Program-made: the position numbers and the translations under genes
Shown: piece after piece, positions 39,318 to 48,038 of the stretch
How the letters are laid out: each line of letters begins with the position of its first letter
How positions within the stretch are numbered: the first letter of the stretch is position 1
Assembly: GCF_003206695.1 (NCBI RefSeq)
Contig: NZ_PZJN01000001.1
Coordinates: forward strand, 167,392 to 231,391
Reading direction: 5' to 3'
Length of the DNA stretch: 64,000 nt
Source of the DNA: Salinicola halophyticus
GTDB lineage: Bacteria > Pseudomonadota > Gammaproteobacteria > Pseudomonadales > Halomonadaceae
Notes under the pieces: generated by a model
Told to the model about the DNA's origin: nothing
Database searches by the model: none
The model's input: only the letters and a program-made list of their open reading frames with translations

Positions 39318-39393
39318 TGGTGGGTGGTACAGGGTTCGAACCTGTGACCCCCAGCTTGTAAGGCTGGTGCTCTCCCAGCTGAGCTAACCACCC
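39318..39393 (-). tRNA. tRNA-Val (TAC)
   Basis: 76 nt with CCA. Acceptor GGGTGGT / ACCACCC. The anticodon loop CTTACAA between CCAGC and GCTGG gives TAC. First gene of the operon, about 19 bp downstream of a strong promoter. Confidence 0.97.
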
Positions 39394-39411
39394 GTGGTCA
39401 CGTGGCGCTGC

Positions 39412-39439
39412 ATTCTACCTGTGACCGATTCAAAGTCAA
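39412..39439 (-). promoter_or_regulatory. sigma-70 promoter of the Val/Asp tRNA operon
   Basis: TTGACT (-35; 39434-39439) and TAGAAT (-10; 39412-39417) on the minus strand, 16-bp spacing, followed by a GC-rich discriminator (GCAGCGCC). It places the start a few bases before tRNA-Val(TAC). Confidence 0.8.
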
Positions 39440-39470
39440 CAGCTTTTCGTGCCGCTTTTCTCTATCCGGA

Positions 39471-40196
39471 TCATTCACTTGCGCCCAGCCGCCGTACCAC
39501 GTGGCCGGCCGCTTCATCGATCAATGTCGACTGCGTCTGCGCATGACGTTTGGGAGCCTGCCAGTCGTGGTCGCCGCCCTCCATGAAATGGCACTCGACC
39601 TGCGCCGGCAGATCGTAACCCTCGACCTCGTCACGTCGCCCGAACGGATCGCGAGAGCCCTGAAAAAGCACTATCGGGCAGCGGATCTCCGGCCAGTGAT
39701 CGAGCCGCAAGCGTTCAGGTTTGCCGGGTGGGTGGAACGGGTAGCCGCACAGTACCAGCCCGGCCATGTCGACGCGCGTCGCCAGCAGGCTCGCAACTCT
39801 CCCGCCCATCGACTTGCCACCGAACCAGAGCGGCGTCTCGCTATCGAGCGTCCTGATGGCCCGATGCCATTCGCCAAGTTCCGCGACCAGTGTCTCGATT
39901 CTGGGCGGGGGACGGCGCCTGCCCTCTCGGCGCATGGTGGTCATGTAGCCGAACTCCAGCGCCACGACCTGGATACCGCACGCAGCCAGCCGTTGACGCC
40001 ATCGAGTCAGAAACACGGAGTCGTGGCCGGCGCCCGCGCCGTGACACAGGATCAGCCGCCCATGATGCGCCGCACCTTCAACCAGGAAGCCGCCCAGGGC
40101 GGTTTCATGGCGCGAGCCCTCCCCCGTGGCCAGCGCCTTACGCAGCTTTGCCAAGTCCCGAGTTTCAAGCGTGGGTATCAACATCGCCTTGGTCAT
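39471..40196 (-). CDS. alpha/beta-family hydrolase (KANL3/Tex30-like)
   Basis: The 241-residue cytoplasmic hydrolase has nucleophile Ser129 in GGKSMGG, acid Asp183 in GSRDPFG and base His210 in GGDHDW, a full catalytic triad. The oxyanion stretch CHGAGAGHDS (51-60) is typical of the small KANL3/Tex30-type bacterial hydrolases of unknown substrate. No signal peptide. It is divergent from hpxO and upstream of the tRNA operon promoter. Enzymatic class is firm; substrate unknown. Confidence 0.85.
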   Translation of the reverse strand: MTKAMLIPTLETRDLAKLRKALATGEGSRHETALGGFLVEGAAHHGRLILCHGAGAGHDSVFLTRWRQRLAACGIQVVALEFGYMTTMRREGRRRPPPRIETLVAELGEWHRAIRTLDSETPLWFGGKSMGGRVASLLATRVDMAGLVLCGYPFHPPGKPERLRLDHWPEIRCPIVLFQGSRDPFGRRDEVEGYDLPAQVECHFMEGGDHDWQAPKRHAQTQSTLIDEAAGHVVRRLGASE

Positions 40197-40384
40197 CGTA
40201 TCGCCTCACCGAATTTCAGGAGCGGGTTGGTTCGGTTTCTGCCTCGGCGGTGGCCGTATCGGCATTCCCACCGGCTGTCTCTTTTGCGTAGGATGACAAA
40301 ACTTGATCGATCGGTCAGATTCGCTCGGCCAGACTCGATCGAACCACCGATACGTTCTTTAACGACAACAATTCAGGACAACTC

Positions 40385-41557
40385 ATGGCTTTGAACGTTC
40401 TCGTCATCGGCGCCGGCATGGGCGGACTCACCACCGCCCTGGCGCTGCAGCAATCGGGCCACCGGGTCGAGGTCGTCGACCGGGTCACCGAACTTCGCCC
40501 GGTGGGCGCCGCCCTTTCGGTCTGGTCCAACGGCGTCAAGGTGCTCAAGGCTCTCGGCGTGGGCAACGCCGTCGAACAAGCCAGTGGGCGCATGAACGAG
40601 ATGGCCTATCTCACTCAGGATGGCAGACCGCTGACGCGCTTCAGTCTGCAGCCGCTCTATGACCAGGTCGGACAGCGCGCCTGCCCCATCGCCCGGGCAA
40701 CGCTTCAGCAGCTGCTGCTGGACGCCGTGGGGCCGGATAATGTCACGCTCGGCCTTTCCTGCATCGACTACCGCTGCGACGACAGCGGCATTCTCGCCGA
40801 ATTCGCCGACGGTTCGAGCCGACGGGCTGACCTGATCGTGATTGCCGACGGCACCCATTCACGACTTCGCGAGCGTGCGCTGGGGCGCCCCGTCGAACGT
40901 CGCTACTGCGGTTACGTCAACTGGAATGTACGCGTCGCCGCAACGCTGGATCTGGCGCCGCTCGATCAATGGGTCCAGTACGTCGGCGATCATCAGCGCG
41001 TGTCGATGATGCCGATGAGCGGTGACGACGACGCCCGGGAGTTCTACTGCTTCTTCGACGTGCCGTTGGCGGCGGACACGCCCAACGATTCCTCCCGCTA
41101 CCGGGAAGAGCTCTCCAAGCATTTCGCCGGCTGGGCGGAGCCTGTGCAGAAGCTGATCGAGCGTATCGATCCCGCGGCGATGGCCCGCGTCGAGATCCAT
41201 GACATCGAGCCGCTGGAGACGCTGGTCGGCGAACGCGCGGCGATTCTCGGTGATGCCGCCCACGGCATGGCACCGGATCTGGGTCAGGGCGGCTGTCAGG
41301 CGATGGAGGATGCCTGGGTACTGGCTCGCGCCCTCGATGACGCCGGCAGCGACATCGATACTGCCTTGAAAGCCTACGATGACGCACGAACCCGGCGTGT
41401 CGGCGAGATCGTCACCCGGGCGCGGCAGCGCGCGGAGACGACTCACGGCGCCGATCCGCTCGCTACCCAGGCATGGTACGCCGAGCTGGCCGAGGAAGAC
41501 GGCACTCGCATCATGGGCGGCATGAGCAAGACCATACTCGGCGGTCCACTGGGCTGA
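40385..41557 (+). CDS. hpxO: FAD-dependent urate hydroxylase (HpxO-like)
   Basis: Flavin monooxygenase that converts urate to 5-hydroxyisourate with NADH and O2. The 390-residue protein has VIGAGMGGLTTALAL (FAD Rossmann, 6-20), PVGAALSVWSNGVKVL (40-55), CPIARATLQQLLLD, and GDAAHGMAPDLGQGGCQAMEDA near 288-309. Extended stretches such as WAEPVQKLIERIDP and RVEIHDIEPLETLV closely resemble Klebsiella HpxO as I recall it. No other uricolytic gene is adjacent in the window. The stop codon begins an 11-bp repeat array. A related aromatic hydroxylase is the alternative. Confidence 0.82.
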   Translation: MALNVLVIGAGMGGLTTALALQQSGHRVEVVDRVTELRPVGAALSVWSNGVKVLKALGVGNAVEQASGRMNEMAYLTQDGRPLTRFSLQPLYDQVGQRACPIARATLQQLLLDAVGPDNVTLGLSCIDYRCDDSGILAEFADGSSRRADLIVIADGTHSRLRERALGRPVERRYCGYVNWNVRVAATLDLAPLDQWVQYVGDHQRVSMMPMSGDDDAREFYCFFDVPLAADTPNDSSRYREELSKHFAGWAEPVQKLIERIDPAAMARVEIHDIEPLETLVGERAAILGDAAHGMAPDLGQGGCQAMEDAWVLARALDDAGSDIDTALKAYDDARTRRVGEIVTRARQRAETTHGADPLATQAWYAELAEEDGTRIMGGMSKTILGGPLG

Positions 41558-41590
41558 GGGCTGAGTGAGGGCTGAGTGAGGGCTGAGCAC
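41551..41590. repeat. 11-bp tandem repeat starting at the hpxO stop
   Basis: A partial unit GGGCTGA (41551-41557), containing the hpxO TGA stop, is followed by GGGCTGAGTGA at 41558-41568 and 41569-41579 and a variant at 41580-41590. Confidence 0.92.
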
Positions 41591-41641
41591 GGAGGGCTGT
41601 CGACGGTCCAGATACGGCCTGGAAACCGATCGCCCCAACGC

Positions 41642-41678
41642 AAGAAGCCCGCCAGAGATCACCTCCGGCAGGCTTCTT
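41642..41678. terminator. bidirectional terminator between hpxO and ttcA
   Basis: AAGAAGCC (41642-41649) pairs with GGCTTCTT (41671-41678). Flanking runs give a pyrimidine tail on the plus strand (GTTCCC) and on the minus strand. It lies between convergent genes. Confidence 0.7.
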
Positions 41679-41732
41679 GTTCCCTATCGCGGCCCTGTAT
41701 CCGTTACGCCGTATTCGATACGCCTTACTCGT

Positions 41733-42587
41733 TCAGGCTTCCCGGGCGAGCAGATCGAAGGCGTCGATCCGGGTTTCCTGCCGCTGACGCTGCTTGGCTT
41801 CCAGCCCCTCGAAGTCGAACAGATTGCGATCCGCGAGCTGAGAAGGGGCGACGTTAGTCACCGCCTTGAACATGGTCTCGAGCCGCCCGGGATGCTTGAT
41901 CTCCCACTCCGCCAGCATCTCCTTGACCACCTGTCGCTGCATGTTGGGCTGGGAGCCACACAGATTGCAGGGGATGATCGGAAACGCCATCTGCCGGGAA
42001 AATTCGGCGATATCGGCCTCGCGGCAGTAGGCCAACGGGCGGATGACGATGTTCTTGCCGTCGTCCGACAGCAGCTTGGGCGGCATCGACTTGAGTGAGC
42101 CCCCGAAGAACATGTTGAGAAACAGCGTCTCGAGAATGTCCTCGCGATGATGCCCCAGCGCCACCTTGGTCGCGCCGATCTCCTCGGCGAAACCGTAGAG
42201 CGACCCGCGACGCAGACGCGAGCACAGTGCACAGGTGGTCTTGCCCTCCGGCGTTTTCTCCTTGACCACCGAATAGGTGTCCCGCTCCAGGATGTGATAA
42301 TTCACACCCCTGGCGTCCAGGTATTCGGGCAGCACATGCTCAGGAAAACCCGGCTGCTTCTGGTCGAGATTGACCGCCACCAGTTCGAAATCGACCGGCG
42401 CGTTGCGCTGCAGATTCATCAGAATCTCCAGCATGGTGTAGGAGTCCTTACCACCGGACAGACACACCATCACCTTGTCGCCTTCATGGATCATCCCGTA
42501 ATCGATGATCGCATTGCCGACCTGGCGACGCAGGCGCTTCTGCAGCTTGTTGAACTCGTACTTCTGGGTAACGGTAGATGCTTGCAT
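41733..42587 (-). CDS. ttcA: tRNA 2-thiocytidine biosynthesis protein TtcA
   Basis: Fe-S dependent sulfurtransferase that thiolates C32 of certain tRNAs. The 284-residue protein has the PP-loop SGGKDS at 44-49, CxxC pairs C119/C122 (CALC) and C207/C210 (CNLC), and [13 protein letters not shown]. These match TtcA, which binds a 4Fe-4S cluster through such cysteines. Length agrees with the family. Convergent with hpxO; about 87 bp downstream of the exonuclease gene. Confidence 0.96.
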   Translation of the reverse strand: MQASTVTQKYEFNKLQKRLRRQVGNAIIDYGMIHEGDKVMVCLSGGKDSYTMLEILMNLQRNAPVDFELVAVNLDQKQPGFPEHVLPEYLDARGVNYHILERDTYSVVKEKTPEGKTTCALCSRLRRGSLYGFAEEIGATKVALGHHREDILETLFLNMFFGGSLKSMPPKLLSDDGKNIVIRPLAYCREADIAEFSRQMAFPIIPCNLCGSQPNMQRQVVKEMLAEWEIKHPGRLETMFKAVTNVAPSQLADRNLFDFEGLEAKQRQRQETRIDAFDLLAREA

Positions 42588-42674
42588 GGGTCGAACGACA
42601 CACAGGGAAATGAAGGCGAACTCATGCTATCACTGCGCCCGACGACTTGCGATGCCGCGCCCGCTGCCAGACGC

Positions 42675-43292
42675 CTAACTCGCCGCCAGAGCGCCCTTCT
42701 TCAGGCGTACGTACATCAAGGCCGTGGTCGTCGCGTCACCTAGGGCAGTATGGCGGCCCATCACCGGCACATTGAGCGCCTCAGCGACCCGCTCGAAATT
42801 CATCGTTGGCTCCAGCTGCGGCCGCGTCCGATGCATTTCGCGACGATAGAGCCCTGCCACATCGACGCATGGATTGGGCAAACCGAAGTCGAACAGGGGG
42901 CGCAGCTGGCGGTCGATGACCGCCAGGTCATAATCAATGCACCAGCCCAACAGCGGCCGGTTACCGATGAAGTCGAGGAACTTCTCCAGCGCCTCGCCCA
43001 GGGTGTCGCCATCGCTCAAATCGATGCCGCGCATACGATGGATCTTGATGGAATCACCGTGGAGGCTGGCCGGCGGCTGGAGGCGCAGATCCAGCGAGCC
43101 GCTGGTCATCACCCGCTCGCCCTTGATGCGTACAGCGGCGATCGAGACCAGTTCGGCGGTCCTGGTGTCGAGGCCGGTGGTCTCGCAGTCGATGGCCACC
43201 AGCTCGTCGCCGGCATAGGGGCTGAACAGCCAGTCATAGCGGCCATGCCCTTGGCGGCGTCGATCGGCCGCACGGCGTAGCGAACGTAGCAT
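42675..43292 (-). CDS. DEDDh 3'-5' exonuclease (DnaQ-like)
   Basis: The 205-residue protein shows exonuclease motif I IDCETTGL (Asp35, Glu37), motif II WCIDYD (near 117-122) and motif III HTALGDAT (His181, Asp186). It resembles the epsilon-like exonucleases found next to CBS/DUF294 nucleotidyltransferases and acetate symporters in Pseudomonas, Marinobacter and Halomonas. Ten bp after the CBS/DUF294 gene, so cotranscribed. GAGG lies before the ATG. A direct role in replication proofreading is not implied. Confidence 0.9.
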   Translation of the reverse strand: MLRSLRRAADRRRQGHGRYDWLFSPYAGDELVAIDCETTGLDTRTAELVSIAAVRIKGERVMTSGSLDLRLQPPASLHGDSIKIHRMRGIDLSDGDTLGEALEKFLDFIGNRPLLGWCIDYDLAVIDRQLRPLFDFGLPNPCVDVAGLYRREMHRTRPQLEPTMNFERVAEALNVPVMGRHTALGDATTTALMYVRLKKGALAAS

Positions 43293-43302
43293 CGAGGCCT
43301 CT

Positions 43303-45120
43303 TCAGTATTCGAGATGAAAACGATGCGTCAGGCGTTGCTGGAAATCCTTGACGATATGCAGCGCCTGGCGCAGCAGGTCGCGCTCCAGCGAAGACAGGG
43401 ACTGAACCACGACAAGATTGGGTTCGTCGCTGTTCTGCCGTCCGTCGAGCTGGGTCAGCTGTTGCTTGAGGCGCAACTCGATGAATAGCGCCAGCGCCTC
43501 GCCGAGATCTGCGGCAAAGTCCACTTCCAGCCGTCCCTGTCCGGCAAGCGCCTCCAGTCGGGCGAGGGTCGATGTTTCGTTGATACGGCACTCCAGCGCC
43601 AGGGTACGTACCCCGTGCACGATCGGAAAGATGCCGCCCTTCTTGATGTCGATGCCGTGTCTGGGCTTCTTGAGCGTTCCGAACAGAGTCAGCGGTGCGG
43701 CGAAATGCAGTGCGGCCCGAGCCAGGTAGGAAAGCAGCAGTTCATCGTGGGAGCAGCTGTCGAAGAGATATTCGCGTAGGCGATCCAGCAGGCGGGTGTC
43801 GCCGGCCACGCCACGGGCATCGAGCATGATCGCGAGGTTCATCAGCGACGCCCCGTCACGGCGTTCGACCCAGCGCGAGACCGTCCTTCTCCAGCCGCTC
43901 TCGCTGTCTACCCAGGCAGGGTTCGAGACCATGATGTTGCCCGGACACGGCGGGTAGCCCAGCGTGTAGAGCGTTTCGGTGAAACGCTGCATGGCCATCG
44001 CGCGATCGGGCCAATCGCTATCGTCGGCAACAATCAGCGCATTGTCCTGATCGGTCTTGAGAATCTGTTCGCCGCGTCCTTCACTGCCCATCACCAATAG
44101 GCAGCTCTGGGCGCGGTAGCGAGGGTCGATGAGAAACTGATAGGCCTTGTCGACGATACGTCCGTTGAGCGCCGCCAGCAGGTCCATGACAAAATGGAGT
44201 TTGATTCCCTGGGCCATCAGCGTCTGGACCAACTCCGGCAATCGTTCGCTGGCGTGAGCCAGCGCATCGAGGTCGTCGGCCTGCTCGAGCTCGAGACTGA
44301 CCATGTAGGAGCGGCTCGAGAAGTAGCTGAGCACATCAGTCAACTCCACCACGCCGACCGGCAGATCCCGCTCGACCACTACCACCCTGGCTACCTGATG
44401 CCGGGTCATCTGTACCAGCGCTTCGAACAGATACTGATCGGGGCCGGCGGATACCAGCTCGAAGTGGGCAATGGTGACGACCGGACGCGCCTGCGTCGCG
44501 CCCTCCATGACCAGAGCGTTGAGCAAATCGGTCTTGGTCACCACGCCGAAGCGACCGTTGTTGACGACTAGCAGACTATCGGCATGACTCTCGTTGAGCC
44601 GGTTGACCGCCGCGGCGATGGTGGTGGCCGCATCGACGATCAACGGTGCTCGCATGCACGCGCTGACCCGAGCCAGCATGAAGCCCGCCATGTTCACGCC
44701 GCTCTTGGCGCGACGCTCGGCTAGCAGGCGGGTCTTCTGCGCCAACCTGCGCTGGAAGAAGTCGGCGAACGTCGGGTAATCGTCGCAAAGGTGTTCGAAG
44801 AGTAACTTGGGCATCGCGTAGCAGAGGCTTTCCTGCTCCACCTTGAAGCGATATCGGCTGGTCCCTTTGAGAATGCTGATAGCGCCGAACAGGTCACCAG
44901 CCGTGTAATGGGCAATGCGCACCCGATCACTCGGCGCGTAAGGGTCGAGCTCCGCGATCTCACCCTTGTGAATGATGTACACGAACTCCCCGGGCTGGCC
45001 GGCATCGAGAACGATCTCGTCGCGACTGAAATAGAGCAGATCGACGCCACGAGCCACACGCTCACGTCCGCTGTCGTCGAGCAGCGTGAAAGGCGGCTGG
45101 GAAAGGTCCATGTTGACCAT
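43303..45120 (-). CDS. cNMP-binding/CBS/DUF294 nucleotidyltransferase-like regulator
   Basis: The 605-residue cytoplasmic protein has a cyclic-nucleotide-binding-like domain (about 10-130, with GDLFGAISILKG), two CBS motifs (about 155-275), a DUF294 nucleotidyltransferase with GSEGRGEQILKTDQDNALI near 335-355, and the C-terminal DUF294_C helical region. The GlnD-like GS...D.D motif suggests nucleotidyl transfer, target unknown. The ATG at 45120, preceded by GGGAG, was chosen over the longer frame to 45216. It forms a pair with the exonuclease gene and is divergent from the DUF4212/symporter genes. This is a recurrent acetate-locus neighbourhood. Confidence 0.9.
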   Translation of the reverse strand: MVNMDLSQPPFTLLDDSGRERVARGVDLLYFSRDEIVLDAGQPGEFVYIIHKGEIAELDPYAPSDRVRIAHYTAGDLFGAISILKGTSRYRFKVEQESLCYAMPKLLFEHLCDDYPTFADFFQRRLAQKTRLLAERRAKSGVNMAGFMLARVSACMRAPLIVDAATTIAAAVNRLNESHADSLLVVNNGRFGVVTKTDLLNALVMEGATQARPVVTIAHFELVSAGPDQYLFEALVQMTRHQVARVVVVERDLPVGVVELTDVLSYFSSRSYMVSLELEQADDLDALAHASERLPELVQTLMAQGIKLHFVMDLLAALNGRIVDKAYQFLIDPRYRAQSCLLVMGSEGRGEQILKTDQDNALIVADDSDWPDRAMAMQRFTETLYTLGYPPCPGNIMVSNPAWVDSESGWRRTVSRWVERRDGASLMNLAIMLDARGVAGDTRLLDRLREYLFDSCSHDELLLSYLARAALHFAAPLTLFGTLKKPRHGIDIKKGGIFPIVHGVRTLALECRINETSTLARLEALAGQGRLEVDFAADLGEALALFIELRLKQQLTQLDGRQNSDEPNLVVVQSLSSLERDLLRQALHIVKDFQQRLTHRFHLEY

Positions 45121-45881
45121 CAAGTGGCTCCCGTCATCGCAATGGCACACCCTTGTCGGGAATCTGGCAGCGAACGAACCCGATGGGGGTATGCTCGAAC
45201 TGTCGTATCGTTTCAATCACGAGAACTCCCCTCTTGAAAAGCATCATCCAATCGTTGCTCAAGTACAACGCAAAGACGGGGCGCCGCGAACGCTTCCGGC
45301 GCTCCGCCAGTATTCTTCATTCCTAGTTCCAGCACTACTCCAACGCTCTTCATGCCGTATTTGTTTGCCACCTCATTATAACTTAACGAAGCGCATTCTC
45401 TTTTATTGTTAATGACTCGCTATTTGATAATAAAAAATAGACTATCAACTCTGGACTCCCGGCCACATCGAGCACTTCGAATTCGTCACGAGACCATCGT
45501 CTTATAGACGCCGGCGCAGATTCGAAGGGCGAATAGATTCATGCCGAGTCAAACTTGCGCCATTATGTGCAGCCATTTTAACGATACTAAGGTAGAAGAT
45601 TTAACGTCTTGTTTTCGTTGCCCAATATTGCTATTGAGTAACTCAGGGCAATCGCAGATCGATAATGCATCCCGTCGACGAGCCATGGCGCCAATAGAGA
45701 GTGACTTTAGTCGCTATAAATGAGTGATCGAAACGCGCCAATCGGTCGAACCTTCCCGCGCAAAATTCGTATGCACGCGAATCACTCATGATGAATACGG
45801 TTTGTATATGAACGACGGATCCATCGGGTAAGCATAAATTCAAAGCCACTTCCCACCCTCAATGACGCGGAGAACGATAAT
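45121..45881. other. 761-bp AT-rich divergent regulatory region
   Basis: It separates the CBS/DUF294 gene (minus) from DUF4212 (plus). From about 45355 to 45860 base composition is clearly more A/T-rich than neighbouring coding DNA (for example TTATTGTTAATG, GATAATAAAAAATAG). Visible structures: TTGCCC...GGGCAA (45618-45623 / 45646-45651) enclosing TGAGTAACTCA, and GAGTGAT / ATCACTC separated by about 50 bp (near 45722 and 45781). A TATAAA at about 45714 may be a -10. The only ORFs are short and unsupported. It is probably a regulatory region for the symporter operon. Confidence 0.6.
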
Positions 45882-46142
45882 ATGGCAGATGACAAAACCA
45901 ACGCTGCTGCCTATTGGAAGGCGAATGTTCGCCTGATAACCGGCTGCCTGATCGTGTGGGCGCTGGCGTCCTATGGCTGCGCCATCCTGCTACGCCCCCT
46001 GCTCGCCGGCATAGCCGTCGGCGGCACCGACCTGGGTTTCTGGTTCGCGCAACAGGGATCCATTCTGATATTCATCGGCCTGATCTTCTTTTACGCCTGG
46101 AAGATGAACCGACTAGACAAAAAATTCGGTCTCGGGGAGTAA
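45882..46142 (+). CDS. DUF4212 sodium/substrate symporter small subunit
   Basis: The 86-residue protein with two membrane helices (about 20-40 and 56-75) has the DUF4212 pattern YWKANVRLI and FWFAQQGSILIFIGLIFFYAWKMNRLDKKFG. It is the companion of a solute:sodium symporter encoded 6 bp downstream, the two forming a two-component transporter. GGAGAA precedes the ATG. Identity is from family pattern and context. Confidence 0.93.
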   Translation: MADDKTNAAAYWKANVRLITGCLIVWALASYGCAILLRPLLAGIAVGGTDLGFWFAQQGSILIFIGLIFFYAWKMNRLDKKFGLGE

Positions 46143-46148
46143 GCCTGC

Positions 46149-47930
46149 ATGAGTCAATTCGCGATCAACGTTCTCTTTGTCGGGGGGTCCTTTGCGATCT
46201 ACATCGGCATTGCGATCTGGGCCAAGGCCGGGTCAACCAAGGACTTCTATGTCGCTGGTGGCGGGGTACATCCGATCACCAACGGCATGGCGATCGGCGC
46301 CGACTGGATGTCCGCCGCCTCGTTCATCTCCATGGCAGGCATCATCGCCTCGTCAGGCTATGGCGCCTCGACTTTCCTGATGGGCTGGACCGGTGGCTAC
46401 GTGCTGCTGGCCCTGCTGCTCGCCCCCTACTTGCGCAAGTTCGGCAAGTTCACCGTTCCCGAGTTCATCGGTGACCGCTTCTACAGCAAGTCGGCGCGCA
46501 TGGTCGCGGTGGTCTGCCTGATCATTGCTTCGCTCACCTACGTCATCGGCCAAATGGCCGGTGCCGGCGTGGCCTTCTCGCGCTTTCTGGAAGTCGACGC
46601 GACCACCGGCCTGATCATTGCCGCGATAGTCGTATTCTTCTATTCGGTATTGGGGGGGATGAAAGGTATCACCTATACCCAGGTGGCCCAGTACGTCGTA
46701 CTGATCATCGCCTACACCATTCCGGCGGTGTTCATTTCGCTGGAATTGACCGACAACCCGATACCGCCGCTGGGGCTGTTCTCCGATCACAGCGCATCCG
46801 GCGAGCCGCTACTATCCAAGCTCAACGAAGTCGTCGTCGCGCTCGGTTTCAACGAGTACACGGCGATGGTCGACAACAAGCTGAACATGGTGCTGTTCAC
46901 GCTATCGCTGATGATCGGTACCGCCGGTCTGCCGCACGTCATCATGCGCTTTTTCACCGTCCCCAAGGTCGCCGATGCTCGCTGGTCCGCCGGTTGGGCG
47001 CTGGTGTTCATCGGGCTGCTCTACCTGACGGCGCCGGCCGTGGCCTCGATGGCTCGCCTCAATCTGGTGACCACCATCTATCCGGACATGGCCGGCCAGG
47101 TCGAGAACTACGAGGACGCCGCGGCCAACCCGATCGCCTACGCAGACCGGCCCGACTGGATCCGGACCTGGGAAGAAACGGGGCTGATCAAGTTCGACGA
47201 CAAGAACAACGACGGCAAGATTCAGCTCTACAACGACGCGGCCGACTTCTCCGGACGCGGTTGGCAGGGCAACGAGCTGGAAGTCAGCAACGACATTCTG
47301 GTGCTGGCCAACCCTGAAATCGCCAATCTGCCCGGCTGGGTGGTCGGCCTGATCGCCGCTGGCGGCCTGGCGGCAGCGCTGTCCACGGCAGCAGGCCTGT
47401 TGCTGGCGATCTCCTCGGCGATCAGTCATGACCTGATCAAGGGTGCGATCAATCCGAAGATCTCCGAGAAGGGCGAACTGCGGGCAGCGCGCATCTCGAT
47501 GTCCGTCGCCATCGTCGTCGCCACTTATCTTGGCGTCAATCCGCCGGGATTCGCCGCTCAGGTGGTGGCCCTGGCCTTCGGTATCGCCGCCGCTTCGCTG
47601 TTCCCTGCCCTGATGATGGGGATCTTCTCCAAGCGGATTAACAACAAGGGGACCATCGCCGGCATGTTGACGGGCCTGATCTTCACTCTGGTCTACATCT
47701 TCGTCTACAAGGGTTGGTTCTTCATTCCGGGCACCGCCAATCTGCCGGATACCGAGGCCAACTGGGTGATGGGCATCTCGCCGCTATCCATCGGCGCCGT
47801 GGGTGCCATCCTCAACTTCGCCGTGGCCTACGTGGTTTCCAGCGTGACCGAGGAGCCACCGCAGGAGATCCAGGACCTGGTGGAGAGCGTGCGCTATCCC
47901 AAGGGGGCTGGCACCGCGATCGATCACTAA
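46149..47930 (+). CDS. sodium:solute symporter, acetate/monocarboxylate type
   Basis: The 593-residue SSS-family membrane protein (ActP-like, partner of DUF4212) likely imports acetate or related short-chain acids with Na+. Multiple helices surround MAIGADWMSAASFISMAG near 45-62 and TAGLPHVIMRFFTVP near 258-272. A polar insertion between helices (about 305-390) holds an EF-hand-like loop, D351-x-N-x-D355-G-x-I358-x-x-x-N362. The substrate is not proven by sequence. It overlaps no neighbour and is followed by a strong terminator. Confidence 0.9.
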   Translation: MSQFAINVLFVGGSFAIYIGIAIWAKAGSTKDFYVAGGGVHPITNGMAIGADWMSAASFISMAGIIASSGYGASTFLMGWTGGYVLLALLLAPYLRKFGKFTVPEFIGDRFYSKSARMVAVVCLIIASLTYVIGQMAGAGVAFSRFLEVDATTGLIIAAIVVFFYSVLGGMKGITYTQVAQYVVLIIAYTIPAVFISLELTDNPIPPLGLFSDHSASGEPLLSKLNEVVVALGFNEYTAMVDNKLNMVLFTLSLMIGTAGLPHVIMRFFTVPKVADARWSAGWALVFIGLLYLTAPAVASMARLNLVTTIYPDMAGQVENYEDAAANPIAYADRPDWIRTWEETGLIKFDDKNNDGKIQLYNDAADFSGRGWQGNELEVSNDILVLANPEIANLPGWVVGLIAAGGLAAALSTAAGLLLAISSAISHDLIKGAINPKISEKGELRAARISMSVAIVVATYLGVNPPGFAAQVVALAFGIAAASLFPALMMGIFSKRINNKGTIAGMLTGLIFTLVYIFVYKGWFFIPGTANLPDTEANWVMGISPLSIGAVGAILNFAVAYVVSSVTEEPPQEIQDLVESVRYPKGAGTAIDH

Positions 47931-47954
47931 GCGACAATGCCTCCCTGACGAGCC

Positions 47955-47986
47955 AGGCTAACTGGCCCACAGGCTAACTGGTTCCA
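47955..47986. repeat. 16-bp tandem duplication downstream of the symporter gene
   Basis: AGGCTAACTGGCCCAC (47955-47970) is followed by AGGCTAACTGGTTCCA (47971-47986), 25 bp past the stop and just before the terminator. Confidence 0.8.
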
Positions 47987-47989
47987 ATC

Positions 47990-48023
47990 GAATCGGGCTT
48001 CCCAACGGGAAGCCCGATTCTTT
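47990..48023 (+). terminator. intrinsic terminator of the DUF4212-symporter operon
   Basis: A perfect 14-bp stem GAATCGGGCTTCCC / GGGAAGCCCGATTC (47990-48003 with 48007-48020) with a 3-nt loop, followed by TTT. A very stable rho-independent terminator. Confidence 0.92.
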
Positions 48024-48038
48024 GAGCAAGGACTCACT

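Noticed and set aside
45541-45723. 60-residue plus-strand ORF in the AT-rich spacer
   Set aside because: No ribosome-binding site and no recognisable pattern; it overlaps an inverted repeat that looks regulatory.
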